From Sphingomonas sp. FARSPH (GTDB lineage Bacteria > Pseudomonadota > Alphaproteobacteria > Sphingomonadales > Sphingomonadaceae), in assembly GCF_003355005.1 (NCBI RefSeq), contig NZ_CP029986.1, positions 186,001-250,000 on the forward strand: a stretch of DNA of 64,000 nt, given 5' to 3'. The notes beneath the pieces are model-generated. The model had not been told where the DNA came from. It worked only from the letters and a program-made list of their open reading frames with translations, and searched no databases. Each line of letters starts with the position of its first letter. The first letter of the stretch is position 1. Positions 44,072-52,958 of the stretch are shown one piece after another. The position numbers and the translations under genes were made by a program.

Positions 44072-45013
44072 ATGCCACCGGTCGTATCCGCCCTGAGCCC
44101 TGCCGCGAGCATCGATGCTCGCACCATCCTGCAGCTCGAACCCAAGCCTCTCCTGGAAGGACGTCGACAATGGTCCGCGACTCTCAGGGGCGCCTTGTCG
44201 TTGCTGATCTTTTCTGCGGTCGCGTGGCAGCTGCGCACGATCAATCTGCCGGATCTGGCCGCGATGCTGCCGAGCAGTGGCGCGTTCTGGCTGACCTTCA
44301 CCTGCTATTTCCTCGCCGGGCCGGCATTGGAGTGGTGCATCTACCGGCGGCTGTGGAGTTTGCCGGCGATCGGCTTCCCCGCTCTCCTCCGCAAACTGAT
44401 CAGCAACGAGATGCTGCTGAGCTATTCCGGCGAGGTCTACTTCTATGATTGGGCCAGGCGGCACCTGAAGCTCGCCACGTCGCCGTTTGCGGCCATCAAG
44501 GACGTCGCCATGTTGAGCGCGCTGGTCGGTAACGTCGTCACGATAATCCTCGTGCTTGCTGCCGCGCCGCTGTTCCGAGGCCTGTCCCTCGGCACCGATG
44601 GACGTCACCTGGCCGCCTCAATTGCGGTCGTCATCGCTTCTTCGACAGTTATCCTCGTACTGCGCCGGCGACTGTTCAGCCTTTCCCGGCCCGATCTGCG
44701 GTTCGTGATATTCGTCCATACCGCGCGGATCGCGACCACCACATTGCTTGCGGCAACGCTGTGGCATCTGCTCCTGCCCGCAGTCGCGCTCGAATGGTGG
44801 ATCGTGCTTGCCGCCACGCGACTGCTGCTGTCGCGATTGCCGTTCATGCCCAACCACGATGTCGTTTTCGCCGGCGTGGCGACGTTTCTGGTCGGTGCGA
44901 CTTCGCCCATCGCCGACGCCGTCACTCTCGTGGCCGCTACGTCGCTCGCTGGATTGATCCTGTGTGGCTTGCTGCTCGGCACGAGCAGCCTGGCTAGGAT
45001 GCTCGCCCGATGA
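44072..45013 (+). CDS. Polytopic membrane protein of unknown function
   Basis: A 313-residue protein with about eight hydrophobic segments from residue 38 on. A notable polar stretch SYSGEVYFYDWARRH lies near residue 118, and RLPFMPNHDVVFAGV near 265. It has the look of lysylphosphatidylglycerol synthetase-like or glycan-export membrane proteins but I do not recognise a family. It lies between two glycosyltransferases, so a role in glycan export is plausible. It overlaps the next gene by ATGA. Confidence 0.8.
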   Translation: MPPVVSALSPAASIDARTILQLEPKPLLEGRRQWSATLRGALSLLIFSAVAWQLRTINLPDLAAMLPSSGAFWLTFTCYFLAGPALEWCIYRRLWSLPAIGFPALLRKLISNEMLLSYSGEVYFYDWARRHLKLATSPFAAIKDVAMLSALVGNVVTIILVLAAAPLFRGLSLGTDGRHLAASIAVVIASSTVILVLRRRLFSLSRPDLRFVIFVHTARIATTTLLAATLWHLLLPAVALEWWIVLAATRLLLSRLPFMPNHDVVFAGVATFLVGATSPIADAVTLVAATSLAGLILCGLLLGTSSLARMLAR

Positions 45014-45513
45014 GCGTTCTCTTCCTACTCGCAGCGCAGGCTATGGGCTCAAGTCCTGACTTGGGAAAGAGCGCGGGTCGCTGCCGCCCCGAGGAAGATG
45101 GTTCTGCCTTTCTGGTGGAGATCGTTGGTCTGAAAGATAGCAGGGGCTTGCTGAAACTCGAGCTTTATCCGGATCGCGACGGCGACTTTCTTGCCGACGA
45201 CAATGTATTGCTCGCTGCGGGCAAGGCCTTCAGACGGGTGGAAATCCCGGTGCCAAGCTCGGGTCCGGTGGCGATGTGTATCCGCGCGCCAGGACCCGGT
45301 CGCTATGCGATCAGCATTCTTCACGACCGCGACGGGGATCGACGCTTCGCATTGTCGAAGGATGGCGTGGGCTTTGCCGGCAATCCCAAGCTGGGCTGGT
45401 CGAAGCCTCGCGCGGATACCGCGAGCGCGAGCGTCGGCAACGGCCCGGTGCGTATCCGGATCATCATGAACTACCGCCGCGGGCTCGTCTCCTTCGGACC
45501 TATAAAGGACTGA
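45010..45513 (+). CDS. DUF2141-family exported protein
   Basis: A 167-residue protein with a short hydrophobic N terminus (MSVLFLLAAQAMGSS) and the DUF2141 beta-sandwich: GLLKLELYPDRDGDFL, GRYAISILHDRDGDRRF, GVGFAGNPKLGWSKP. Function is unknown for the family. It sits in the glycan cluster, overlapping the membrane-protein gene and 2 bp before the next glycosyltransferase gene. Confidence 0.87.
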   Translation: MSVLFLLAAQAMGSSPDLGKSAGRCRPEEDGSAFLVEIVGLKDSRGLLKLELYPDRDGDFLADDNVLLAAGKAFRRVEIPVPSSGPVAMCIRAPGPGRYAISILHDRDGDRRFALSKDGVGFAGNPKLGWSKPRADTASASVGNGPVRIRIIMNYRRGLVSFGPIKD

Positions 45514-46288
45514 CCATGCGCATCGTCGATGTCTGTGCGTTCTGGACTCCTCATGGCGGCGGTGTCCGGACCTATATAGAAGGCAAGATGCGAGCGACCC
45601 GTCACAGGGGTGACGAGATCGTGGTCGTCGTTCCGGGCGAGCGCCTCGAGACGGCGGTCACGGACGGCGGCACGATCGTATCTATACCGGGTCCGCGTTT
45701 TCCCCTCGACACCAGATACCGTTACTTCAACGACGAGGAGGCGATGCATCGCGTCCTCGACGACCTGATGCCGGACGTCGTCGAGGTGTCGTCGCCTTGG
45801 GGAAGTCCCGCGATGGTCGCCCGGTGGCGCGGCACGGCGCTGCGATCGCTGGTGATGCATGCGGATCCACTCTCCGCCTATGCGTACAGGTGGTTCGGAT
45901 CGATCGCAGCGCGCGATACGATCGATCGACGCTTCGAGATGTTCTGGCGCCATCTTCGGAGGCTCAACGAGGCGTTCGATCTGGTGGTGTGCGCCAGTGA
46001 GGGACTGACTGGACGCATGATCCAGGGCGGGGTCAGCAAAGCGACGACGATCCCGATGGGCGTGACTCCTGGTCTGTTCTCTCCCTCCCTGCGCAATCCG
46101 GCGCTCCGCGCGCATCTGCTCGCCCGGTGCGATTTGCCCGAGGATGCGACCCTTCTCATCGGCCTGGGCCGACATGCGTCCGAAAAGCGCTGGCCGATGG
46201 TTATCGAGGCCGTCGCGGCCGCCGGGAGCCGTCGGCCGGTGGGGCTACTCCTGTTAGGGCACGGACGGGACGAGGCGACCGTCGTCCG

Positions 46289-47587
46289 GGGACTGTCAGG
46301 AATTTTGTGCGGGAGGCCATAGGATGGAATGGAAGGGACCATCGATATGGCAATCGACAAGGACGTTTTGGACCAGCTTCTGGCTGGTCGTGACCCGCAG
46401 GAGCTGTTTGCAAAGGACGGTCTGCTCGACGAGCTGAAGAAGGCGTTGTCGGAGCGGATGCTGTCGGCTGAGCTCGACGATCATCTGGAAAGCGAAGGCG
46501 CCGCAGGCACCATCAACCGGCGCAACGGGTCATCGAGGAAGACGATGCTGACGGGCACATCGAAGGTGACGCTGGACGTGCCACGCGACCGGGCGGGGAC
46601 GTTCGACCCGAAGCTCATCGCCAAATACCAGCGCCGTTTCCCCGACTTCGACGACAAGATCGTCTCGATGTACGCGCGCGGGATGACGGTGCGCGAAATC
46701 CGCGGGCACCTCGAGGAGCTGTACGGGATCGACGTCTCGCCGGACCTGATCTCGACCGTCACCGATGCGGTGCTGGAGACGGTTGCCGAATGGCAGGGTC
46801 GGCCGCTCGACGCCTGCTATCCGCTGGTGTTTTTCGACGCGATCCGGGTGAAGATCCGCGACGAAGGGTTCGTCCGCAACAAGGCGGTCTACATCGCGCT
46901 GGGCATTCAGCCGGACGGGACCAAGGAGGTGCTCGGCATCTGGATCGAGCAGACCGAGGGGGCCAAATTCTGGCTGCGCGTCATGAACGAGCTCAGGAAC
47001 CGCGGCGTCGCCGACATCCTGATCGCCGTCGTCGACGGCCTGAAGGGGTTCCCGGAGGCGATCAACGCTGTCTTCCCCGAGGCCATCGTCCAGACCTGCA
47101 TCGTCCATCTGATCCGCAACAGCATGAGCTTTGCGTCCTGGAAAGAGCGCAAGTTCATCGCCCAGGCGTTGCGCGGCGTCTACCGTGCCGAGACGCCCGA
47201 GGCCGGCATGGCTGCGCTGGAGGCGTTCGAGGCAGGCCCCTGGGGCCAGAAACACCCGGCCATCGCCATAAGCTGGCGGCGACACTGGGACCAGGTGATC
47301 CCGTTCTTCGCCTTTCCCGAGGGCGTCCGCCGGATCATCTACACTACGAACGCCATCGAGGCCCTGAATTCGAAGGTTCGCCGTGCCGTCCGTACCCGCG
47401 GCCATTTCCCCGGTGACGATGCCGCGATGAAGCTGTTATATCTCGTGCTCAATCACGCGGCGGACGAATGGAAGCGCCCACCGCGCGAATGGGGTGAGGC
47501 CAAAAGTCAGTTCGCCGTAATCTTCGGTGAGCGCTTCGTCATCTAATGACGGTAACCGGCCTCCCGCACAAAATTCCTGACAGTCCC
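46289..47587 (+). mobile_element. IS256-family insertion sequence (1299 bp)
   Basis: Perfect 30-bp inverted ends, GGGACTGTCAGGAATTTTGT onward at 46289-46318 and its complement at 47558-47587. The 8-bp target GTCGTCCG is duplicated at 46281-46288 and 47588-47595. One intact transposase gene is inside. Confidence 0.97.
46347..47546 (+). CDS. IS256/mutator-type transposase
   Basis: A 399-residue mutator-type transposase. N-terminal MAIDKDVLDQLLAGRDPQE, DDE signs D in YPLVFFDAIRVKIRD, D in LIAVVDGLKGFPEAIN with QTCIVHLIRNS, and E in YTTNAIEALNSKVRR. ATG 46347 is preceded by GGAAGGGA; ATG 46329 in the same frame adds six residues. Confidence 0.95.
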   Translation: MAIDKDVLDQLLAGRDPQELFAKDGLLDELKKALSERMLSAELDDHLESEGAAGTINRRNGSSRKTMLTGTSKVTLDVPRDRAGTFDPKLIAKYQRRFPDFDDKIVSMYARGMTVREIRGHLEELYGIDVSPDLISTVTDAVLETVAEWQGRPLDACYPLVFFDAIRVKIRDEGFVRNKAVYIALGIQPDGTKEVLGIWIEQTEGAKFWLRVMNELRNRGVADILIAVVDGLKGFPEAINAVFPEAIVQTCIVHLIRNSMSFASWKERKFIAQALRGVYRAETPEAGMAALEAFEAGPWGQKHPAIAISWRRHWDQVIPFFAFPEGVRRIIYTTNAIEALNSKVRRAVRTRGHFPGDDAAMKLLYLVLNHAADEWKRPPREWGEAKSQFAVIFGERFVI

Positions 47588-48032
47588 GTCGTCCGTGCGG
47601 CGAAGGGCAATCCGCATGTTCACCTCGGTGCCCCGGTGTTTGACCGACCGCACCTCGCCACGATCCTCGCCAGCGCAGACGCACTGGTCCATGGTTGCGA
47701 AGCGGAAACGTTCTGCATGGCAGCCGCGGAAGCTCGTGCCAGCGGCATCCCGATTATCGTACCCGATCTTGGCGGGGCTGCGGATCAGCTGCGCCCCGGC
47801 TTCGGCGAGAAATACGTGGCGCGCTCGGCTGCATCGCTTGCCGACGCCATAGTGCGGCAGATTGACGCAGGCGAGACAATGTTGAGGCGCGCCTCCTCCG
47901 CCGCTGACAGCGTGACAGACATGCAAGCGCACTTCGATGCGTTGCTCGCGACCTATCGCGCCACGCGACGCGGCGCGCCGATCCTGCAGCAGGTCGCCTG
48001 ACGATGTCGTGGTTCGATTACGACCCAGCGAC

Positions 48033-49196
48033 GTGAAGCTGATCGACCGATACATCTTCGCGCAGACCTGGCGCAACTTTGCCGCGATATGCGGGATCAT
48101 CGTCGCCTTGTTGTTACTCGAAAACCTCTCCCGACTCCTGCATCTGCTGGAGAACGTGGAAGAACCCATCTCGCTTCTGCTTCAGTTCCTGCTCGCGCTC
48201 GTGCCGGAATATCTTGGGCTTGGCATCCTGGTAGCGATATTCCTCTCGACGGCGCTCGCCGTTCGATCGCTGAGCCTCGCGGGAGAATGGCAGATTCTCG
48301 CTGCGACCGGCGTGTCGCCGACCCGGCTTCTCCTGATACCAATGATGTTCGGGGCGGTCGGCGCGACCGCAGAGACCGCCATCAACTTTCACTATCGACC
48401 CGTCGGAGAGCGCAGGCTCGATCAATTGTTGGACGAGGTTCGGCTCGGTCGGCACGGCGTCGGTGCGGCGATCCGCTCGATCGTCAGCTTTCCGAACGGC
48501 GTGACGGTCACGATCGACGGCCATGATCGCGCGACGGGTATGTTGACCGGGGTATTCGTTGCCATGCCCGAGGTAACGCTCACGGCTCCGCGGGCACGCG
48601 CCACCCACGATGGGTTCGGCACAATCGTGCTTAGGCTGGAGAATGGTCGAGGACTGACACGCAGACGTGACGGGTTCAACGTCCTGTCCTTCCGATATCT
48701 GACGGTTCGGATCGCAACCACAAACGAGAAGGCGTCTACCGTAAGTCTGCCCGCGCTCGATCGTCTTCCTCTGGACGAAATCGTCGAATTGGCGATGCGC
48801 GAGACCTCGAGATCCCAAACTTCAATGCCGGCGCTCGCTTCGATCGCGTCACGGCTGACCTACAGCCTCATGGCCCTCGTCGTTCCCATCCTTGGCATCG
48901 CACTGGGAGCACCGCCCATGCGCGGAAGGTCCGGGGCGGGACTCGTCTTGGGTATCCTGATGATCGTCGGGTTCGTCCGCGCGGCGTCCTTCGTAGAAAG
49001 CTCTGCGTTGCAGCGACCAGTCCTCGCCAGCGGCGTGCTGATGTTGCTGAGCGGCGGAGCAGCCGGTCTACTTTGGCGGTTCGAAATCAGATCCGGACCA
49101 GGCTTCGTAGATCGATTGATCGATCGTCAGCTCGTCAGTCCTCTCCTCTACCTTGCGAAGGGGAAGGCACGAACAACGCTCAAGGTATGGTGCTAG
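48033..49196 (+). CDS. LptF/LptG-family permease
   Basis: A 387-residue protein of the LptF/LptG family, membrane part of the ABC machine that lifts lipopolysaccharide out of the inner membrane. N-terminal KLIDRYIFAQTWRNF, GILVAIFLSTALAVRSLSLAGEW, a periplasmic beta-jellyroll region (about 105-265), and three C-terminal segments. The start is inferred as GTG 48033, since family members begin MK-x-x-DRY; GTG 48009 also works and no clear ribosome site decides. Its place behind glycosyltransferases suggests a copy dedicated to the local glycolipid (inference). Confidence 0.85.
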   Translation: MKLIDRYIFAQTWRNFAAICGIIVALLLLENLSRLLHLLENVEEPISLLLQFLLALVPEYLGLGILVAIFLSTALAVRSLSLAGEWQILAATGVSPTRLLLIPMMFGAVGATAETAINFHYRPVGERRLDQLLDEVRLGRHGVGAAIRSIVSFPNGVTVTIDGHDRATGMLTGVFVAMPEVTLTAPRARATHDGFGTIVLRLENGRGLTRRRDGFNVLSFRYLTVRIATTNEKASTVSLPALDRLPLDEIVELAMRETSRSQTSMPALASIASRLTYSLMALVVPILGIALGAPPMRGRSGAGLVLGILMIVGFVRAASFVESSALQRPVLASGVLMLLSGGAAGLLWRFEIRSGPGFVDRLIDRQLVSPLLYLAKGKARTTLKVWC

Positions 49197-49278
49197 CGGC
49201 GACCGCTCGTTCATCTACATTGGGATTTCTAAACTGCCGCCCAACCTTGGTGCAAACTAGGGTGGCGTAGAGAGAAAA

Positions 49279-49298
49279 GCGTGCCCGATCCGGCACGC
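49279..49298 (+). promoter_or_regulatory. Hairpin just before the second PepSY ribosome site
   Basis: GCGTGCC-CGATCC-GGCACGC, a 7-bp stem with a 6-base loop, abuts AGGAG, which stands 8 bases before ATG 49312. Compare 5865-5880. Confidence 0.45.
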
Positions 49299-49311
49299 AG
49301 GAGATAAAGTC

Positions 49312-49593
49312 ATGATCAGGAAGACATTGATCGCTGCCGCTACCGCTGCGCTCGCCACCGTCTCGGTCAACGCCGCCATGCCGACCACGAAGCTCGGAAT
49401 GGCGAAGGCGCGAGCGATCGCGCTGAAGGCAGCGCCTGGCCGCGTCCAGAAGGCGGAATATGAGAAGGAAGGCGGCGGATGGCGCTATTCGTTCGACATC
49501 CGCCAGGGCAACCGCATCCACGAGATCGGTGTCGATGCGCACACCGGCAAGATTGTCGAGGACAAGTTCGAAGCACTGGGCGACAAGGACTGA
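49312..49593 (+). CDS. Exported PepSY-domain protein
   Basis: A 93-residue protein with signal peptide (about 1-22, ending VNAAMP) and a PepSY domain: GMAKARAIALKAAPGRV, YSFDIRQGNRIHEIGVDAHTGKI. It heads a run regulator-kinase-outer-membrane factor-adaptor-pump. PepSY proteins in such places often modulate or report envelope signals; no direct function is shown. Confidence 0.9.
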   Translation: MIRKTLIAAATAALATVSVNAAMPTTKLGMAKARAIALKAAPGRVQKAEYEKEGGGWRYSFDIRQGNRIHEIGVDAHTGKIVEDKFEALGDKD

Positions 49594-49598
49594 GTTGC

Positions 49599-50279
49599 AT
49601 GATGCGCGTGCTGCTCGCCGAAGACGATATCGACACGGCACGGCTCATCGCCGGTGACCTCACCGGCCGGGGCTATGACGTGACGATGGTCGCCGATGGC
49701 GACAGCGCGCGCAGCTATGCGATCGAGGAGCCGTTCGACATCGCGATAGTCGATCGGATGCTACCGTCGCTGGATGGCGTCGAGATCGTCCGTGCTTGGC
49801 GAGCTGCGGGTATCCGCTTGCCGGTGCTGATGCTTACGGCGCTCGGCGGCATCGCCGACCGGGTGACCGGTCTCGGTGCCGGCGCGGACGATTATCTGGT
49901 CAAGCCCTTCGCGTTGGCGGAACTGGCCGCCCGGATCGATGCGCTGCTGCGCCGGCCGCCTCTCGCCACTCAGCTGACGCGCTTTCAGGTAGGAGACGTC
50001 ATGCTCGACCTCCTCTCCCGCGATGTCAGACGCGACGGTCGGGAAGTCCGCCTTCAGCCGCGCGAGTTTGCGATCCTGGAACAACTCATGCGGCACGCGG
50101 GGCAAGTCGTGACCCGCACGATGCTGTTGGAGACGATCTGGGGTTTCCACTTCGATCCGCAGACCAACATCGTCGAGAGCCATCTGAGCCGGATGAGATC
50201 CAAGCTTAACGCCGGTTTCGCCGCAGATCCGATCGAGACGCTGCGCGGGGTTGGTTACCGGATGCGACGGGATGGGTGA
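49599..50279 (+). CDS. OmpR-family response regulator of RND module 2
   Basis: A 226-residue regulator: MRVLLAEDDIDTARL, phosphoacceptor Asp in AIVDRMLPSLDGVE, DYLVKPF, winged helix LQPREFAILEQLM and HLSRMRSKLNAGF. Start ATG 49599 or 49602. It resembles the regulator at 34863 along its whole length. The stop overlaps the kinase start by 8 bases. Confidence 0.93.
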   Translation: MMRVLLAEDDIDTARLIAGDLTGRGYDVTMVADGDSARSYAIEEPFDIAIVDRMLPSLDGVEIVRAWRAAGIRLPVLMLTALGGIADRVTGLGAGADDYLVKPFALAELAARIDALLRRPPLATQLTRFQVGDVMLDLLSRDVRRDGREVRLQPREFAILEQLMRHAGQVVTRTMLLETIWGFHFDPQTNIVESHLSRMRSKLNAGFAADPIETLRGVGYRMRRDG

Positions 50280-51615
50280 GCTTTGGCGAAGCGCCGCCTA
50301 TCGTATCGCCTTCGTCTATTCGGCCGCATTCGCGTTGGCGATTGCGGTGCTCGGCGCCATCGTGTTCGTGGCGGCGGATGCCGCCTTCCGGCATCAGCAG
50401 GACGTCGCGCTGGCCGACGAGACAAAGCAGCTCGTGGTGGCCTATCGCGGAGAAGGGCTGTCCGATCTGCTGGATGCGCTGGCGGCCCGTAGCGACGCCA
50501 AGGGCATTGCCGCGTTCGGATACGCGATGTTCGATCGTGATGGCCAGCGCATCGCCGGTGATCTCGATACCCCTCCGCCGCCGCCCGGCCTTCACGACAT
50601 CCACTTTCGCGATCCCGAGGAGGGACAGGACGCGGCACGCGCCATGACTACCATCCTGCCTTCCGGCGAGCGGTTGGTCGTCGCGATCGATACCGAGGGA
50701 CTGGAGCAGATCGACCGCACCATCCTTGGCCTTTTCATAGGCGCATTTGGGATCGTGGTCATGGTCGGCATTGCTGGTGCGCTGATATTGGGCGCCTATT
50801 TGCGCCGGCGTCTTTCGCGAATCGAGGCGGCTGCGCGTGCGATAGTCGGCGGTGACCTGACGCGGCGCGTGGCGGTATCCGAGCGAGGCGACGAGTTTGA
50901 CGCGCTTGGCGCGACGCTCAACGCGATGCTCGACCGGATCGAGCAACTGATGGAGAACCTCCGTCAGGTGTCCTCGGATATTGCGCACGATCTCCGCACG
51001 CCCCTGTCGCGGCTACGAACGACACTGGAGGCGGCGCGCGAGAAGGATCCGGTCGGCCAGAGAAAGGCGATCGACGAGGCTGTCACGCAGGGGGATGCGC
51101 TGCTGTCGTTGTTCGGCGGCATCCTTCGCATCGCCGAGGTTGAGGGATCGACCTTTATAGCGTTCGAGCCGGTCGACGTGACCGCCTTGGTGGACGATAT
51201 CTGCGAGGCATGCACGCCAGCGGTTGACGATGGCCACCGCTCGCTGTCGTGCCAGGCCGCCCCGGGCATGACCGTGAAGGGAGACCGCGAGCTTCTGGCA
51301 CAGGCAATCATCAACCTCCTCGACAATGCGCAGGCGCACACGCCGGTAGGAACGGCGATCACCATCACGGCATTTAGCGCGGGCGGAAAAGTCTGCGTCC
51401 GCGTTGCCGACAACGGGCCAGGTATCATGGAACAGGATCGCGAGCGGGTAACTCGCCGGTTCGTGCGCCTCGATCCCGCACGATCTTCGGCGGGTCACGG
51501 ACTCGGACTGAACCTCGTCGCTGCCGTCGCAAAATCGCATGGCGGGCACCTCGTTCTAGAAGATGCGCATCCGGGACTGGCCGCTACTCTCGTCTTTCCG
51601 GAGCTGATTCGATGA
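50272..51615 (+). CDS. Sensor histidine kinase of RND module 2
   Basis: A 447-residue kinase starting MGELWRSAAYRIAF. Membrane segments at about 12-35 and 150-175, HAMP with RRRLSRIEAAARAI, H-box SSDIAHDLRTPLSRL, N-box NLLDNAQAHTP, G boxes DNGPGI and GHGLGLNLV. A sister of the kinase at 35540. Confidence 0.93.
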   Translation: MGELWRSAAYRIAFVYSAAFALAIAVLGAIVFVAADAAFRHQQDVALADETKQLVVAYRGEGLSDLLDALAARSDAKGIAAFGYAMFDRDGQRIAGDLDTPPPPPGLHDIHFRDPEEGQDAARAMTTILPSGERLVVAIDTEGLEQIDRTILGLFIGAFGIVVMVGIAGALILGAYLRRRLSRIEAAARAIVGGDLTRRVAVSERGDEFDALGATLNAMLDRIEQLMENLRQVSSDIAHDLRTPLSRLRTTLEAAREKDPVGQRKAIDEAVTQGDALLSLFGGILRIAEVEGSTFIAFEPVDVTALVDDICEACTPAVDDGHRSLSCQAAPGMTVKGDRELLAQAIINLLDNAQAHTPVGTAITITAFSAGGKVCVRVADNGPGIMEQDRERVTRRFVRLDPARSSAGHGLGLNLVAAVAKSHGGHLVLEDAHPGLAATLVFPELIR

Positions 51616-52958
51616 AGGCCGGCTTTTCGCTCTTATGTCTCGCAGGTGCTCTGACAGGCTGCGCGCACTACACGCCGCTGCCGCTCGAGACCGGCGCGAA
51701 CGCCTCGCTGTCTGTCCCGTCGTCGCGAGGACTGACGGCCGCGGCAGCGGAGCTCAAACGGCCCTTTCTCCAGCCGACGACGATCGATCTATCGCAACCG
51801 CTGGACCTGAACGCGATCGCCACGATCGCCGTCATCGCAAACCCGGATCTGAAGGCGCAGCGGACCCGCGCCGGCGTTGCGGATGCGCAGGCATTTGCCG
51901 CCCGGCTGCTGCCCGACCCGACTTTTAACATCGGCGCGAACAAGGTCTTGTCGGGACCCGATGTCCTGCTTGACCTTGCTTCTGCGCTCGGATTCGACAT
52001 CCAGTCACTTCGGACACGCGGCGCACGGATCGCTCAGGCCGAGGCGCAAGCCCGTCAGGTCCGGCTCGATCTTGCCTGGGCCGAGTGGCAGACCGCCGGT
52101 CAGGCCCGCCTTCAGGCGGTACGCGTTGTCGGACTGGAGCGTGCACAAGCGATCACGGCGGCGTCACGGGACGCATCGCGGTTGCTTCTGACGCGCACCC
52201 TGCGCGCAGCAGGCCGCGGCGACCTGTCTGGCGATCAGATCCAGGCCGCCCGGGTCGCGGCATTCACCGCCGAGCAGCAGGCAAGAACCACCGAACGCGA
52301 CCTGAACGTTGCGCGGTTCGCCCTGACGAAGCTGCTCGGGCTGCCGCCGGTTTCAATCCTTCGTCTGGCGATCACCAGCGATGCTGGCGCTCCGCCGGAC
52401 GCCGATCGGCTTTTCGCCCTCGCGCGGAGCGCGCGCACCGACCTCGCCGCCCTGCGGCAAGGCTATTCCGCGCAGGAGGCTGCGGTCCGGCTCGCCATCA
52501 TCCAACAATTCCCGACGTTGGACTTGACGGTTAACGCCAACCGGGATTCCGCTGGCAATGTCCTGACCGGTCCCGCAGTCGCCTTCACACTGCCGCTGTG
52601 GAATCGCAACCGTGGCAACATCGCCATTGAGCGCACGACGCGCGAGGCGCTGAAGGCGGAATATGAGGCGCGCTTGGTCCAGGCGCGGGCGGATATCGCC
52701 GCAGCAGTCGGCGGCATCGCGGTCGCCGAACGTCAGCGCGCCACGGCAATTGCTGACCTCCCGGCACTGACCCGCTTCGCGGCCGCCAGTCGCCGCGCCG
52801 CGAACCGAGGCGACCTCGCCGCAGCCACCGCCGAGACAGCCGAACAAGCTTCGCGGGACCGCGAACTCGTGGTGACACAGACAAGCCAGGACCTGGGGGA
52901 ACAAATGATCGCACTCGAACTCCTGACCGGCACGCCCCGCGCGGATTGGCTGAAGTGA
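51612..52958 (+). CDS. Outer-membrane efflux lipoprotein 2 (TolC superfamily)
   Basis: A 448-residue TolC-like protein with lipobox LTGCAH (Cys about 17). Helical repeats with IAVIANPDLKAQRTRAGVADAQA and LPLWNRNRGNIAIERTTREAL, the latter typical of CzcC-like factors. The start overlaps the kinase stop by 4 bases and the stop overlaps the adaptor start. Confidence 0.91.
   Translation: MKAGFSLLCLAGALTGCAHYTPLPLETGANASLSVPSSRGLTAAAAELKRPFLQPTTIDLSQPLDLNAIATIAVIANPDLKAQRTRAGVADAQAFAARLLPDPTFNIGANKVLSGPDVLLDLASALGFDIQSLRTRGARIAQAEAQARQVRLDLAWAEWQTAGQARLQAVRVVGLERAQAITAASRDASRLLLTRTLRAAGRGDLSGDQIQAARVAAFTAEQQARTTERDLNVARFALTKLLGLPPVSILRLAITSDAGAPPDADRLFALARSARTDLAALRQGYSAQEAAVRLAIIQQFPTLDLTVNANRDSAGNVLTGPAVAFTLPLWNRNRGNIAIERTTREALKAEYEARLVQARADIAAAVGGIAVAERQRATAIADLPALTRFAAASRRAANRGDLAAATAETAEQASRDRELVVTQTSQDLGEQMIALELLTGTPRADWLK

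Larger units (their letters stand above)
45516..48001 (+). pseudogene. Glycosyltransferase gene interrupted by IS256
   Basis: Joining 45516-46288 to 47596-48001 restores a 392-residue GT4-type enzyme in frame: MRIVDVCAFWTPHGGGVRTY at the start, LLIGLGRHASEKRWPMVIEA before the insertion, and PHVHLGAPVFDRPHLA, HGCEAETFCMAAAEARASG after. The IS256 element and an 8-bp duplication split it after the DEATVV codons. In this genome the product is lost unless the element leaves precisely. No other defect is seen in either half, so the insertion looks recent. Confidence 0.92.
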
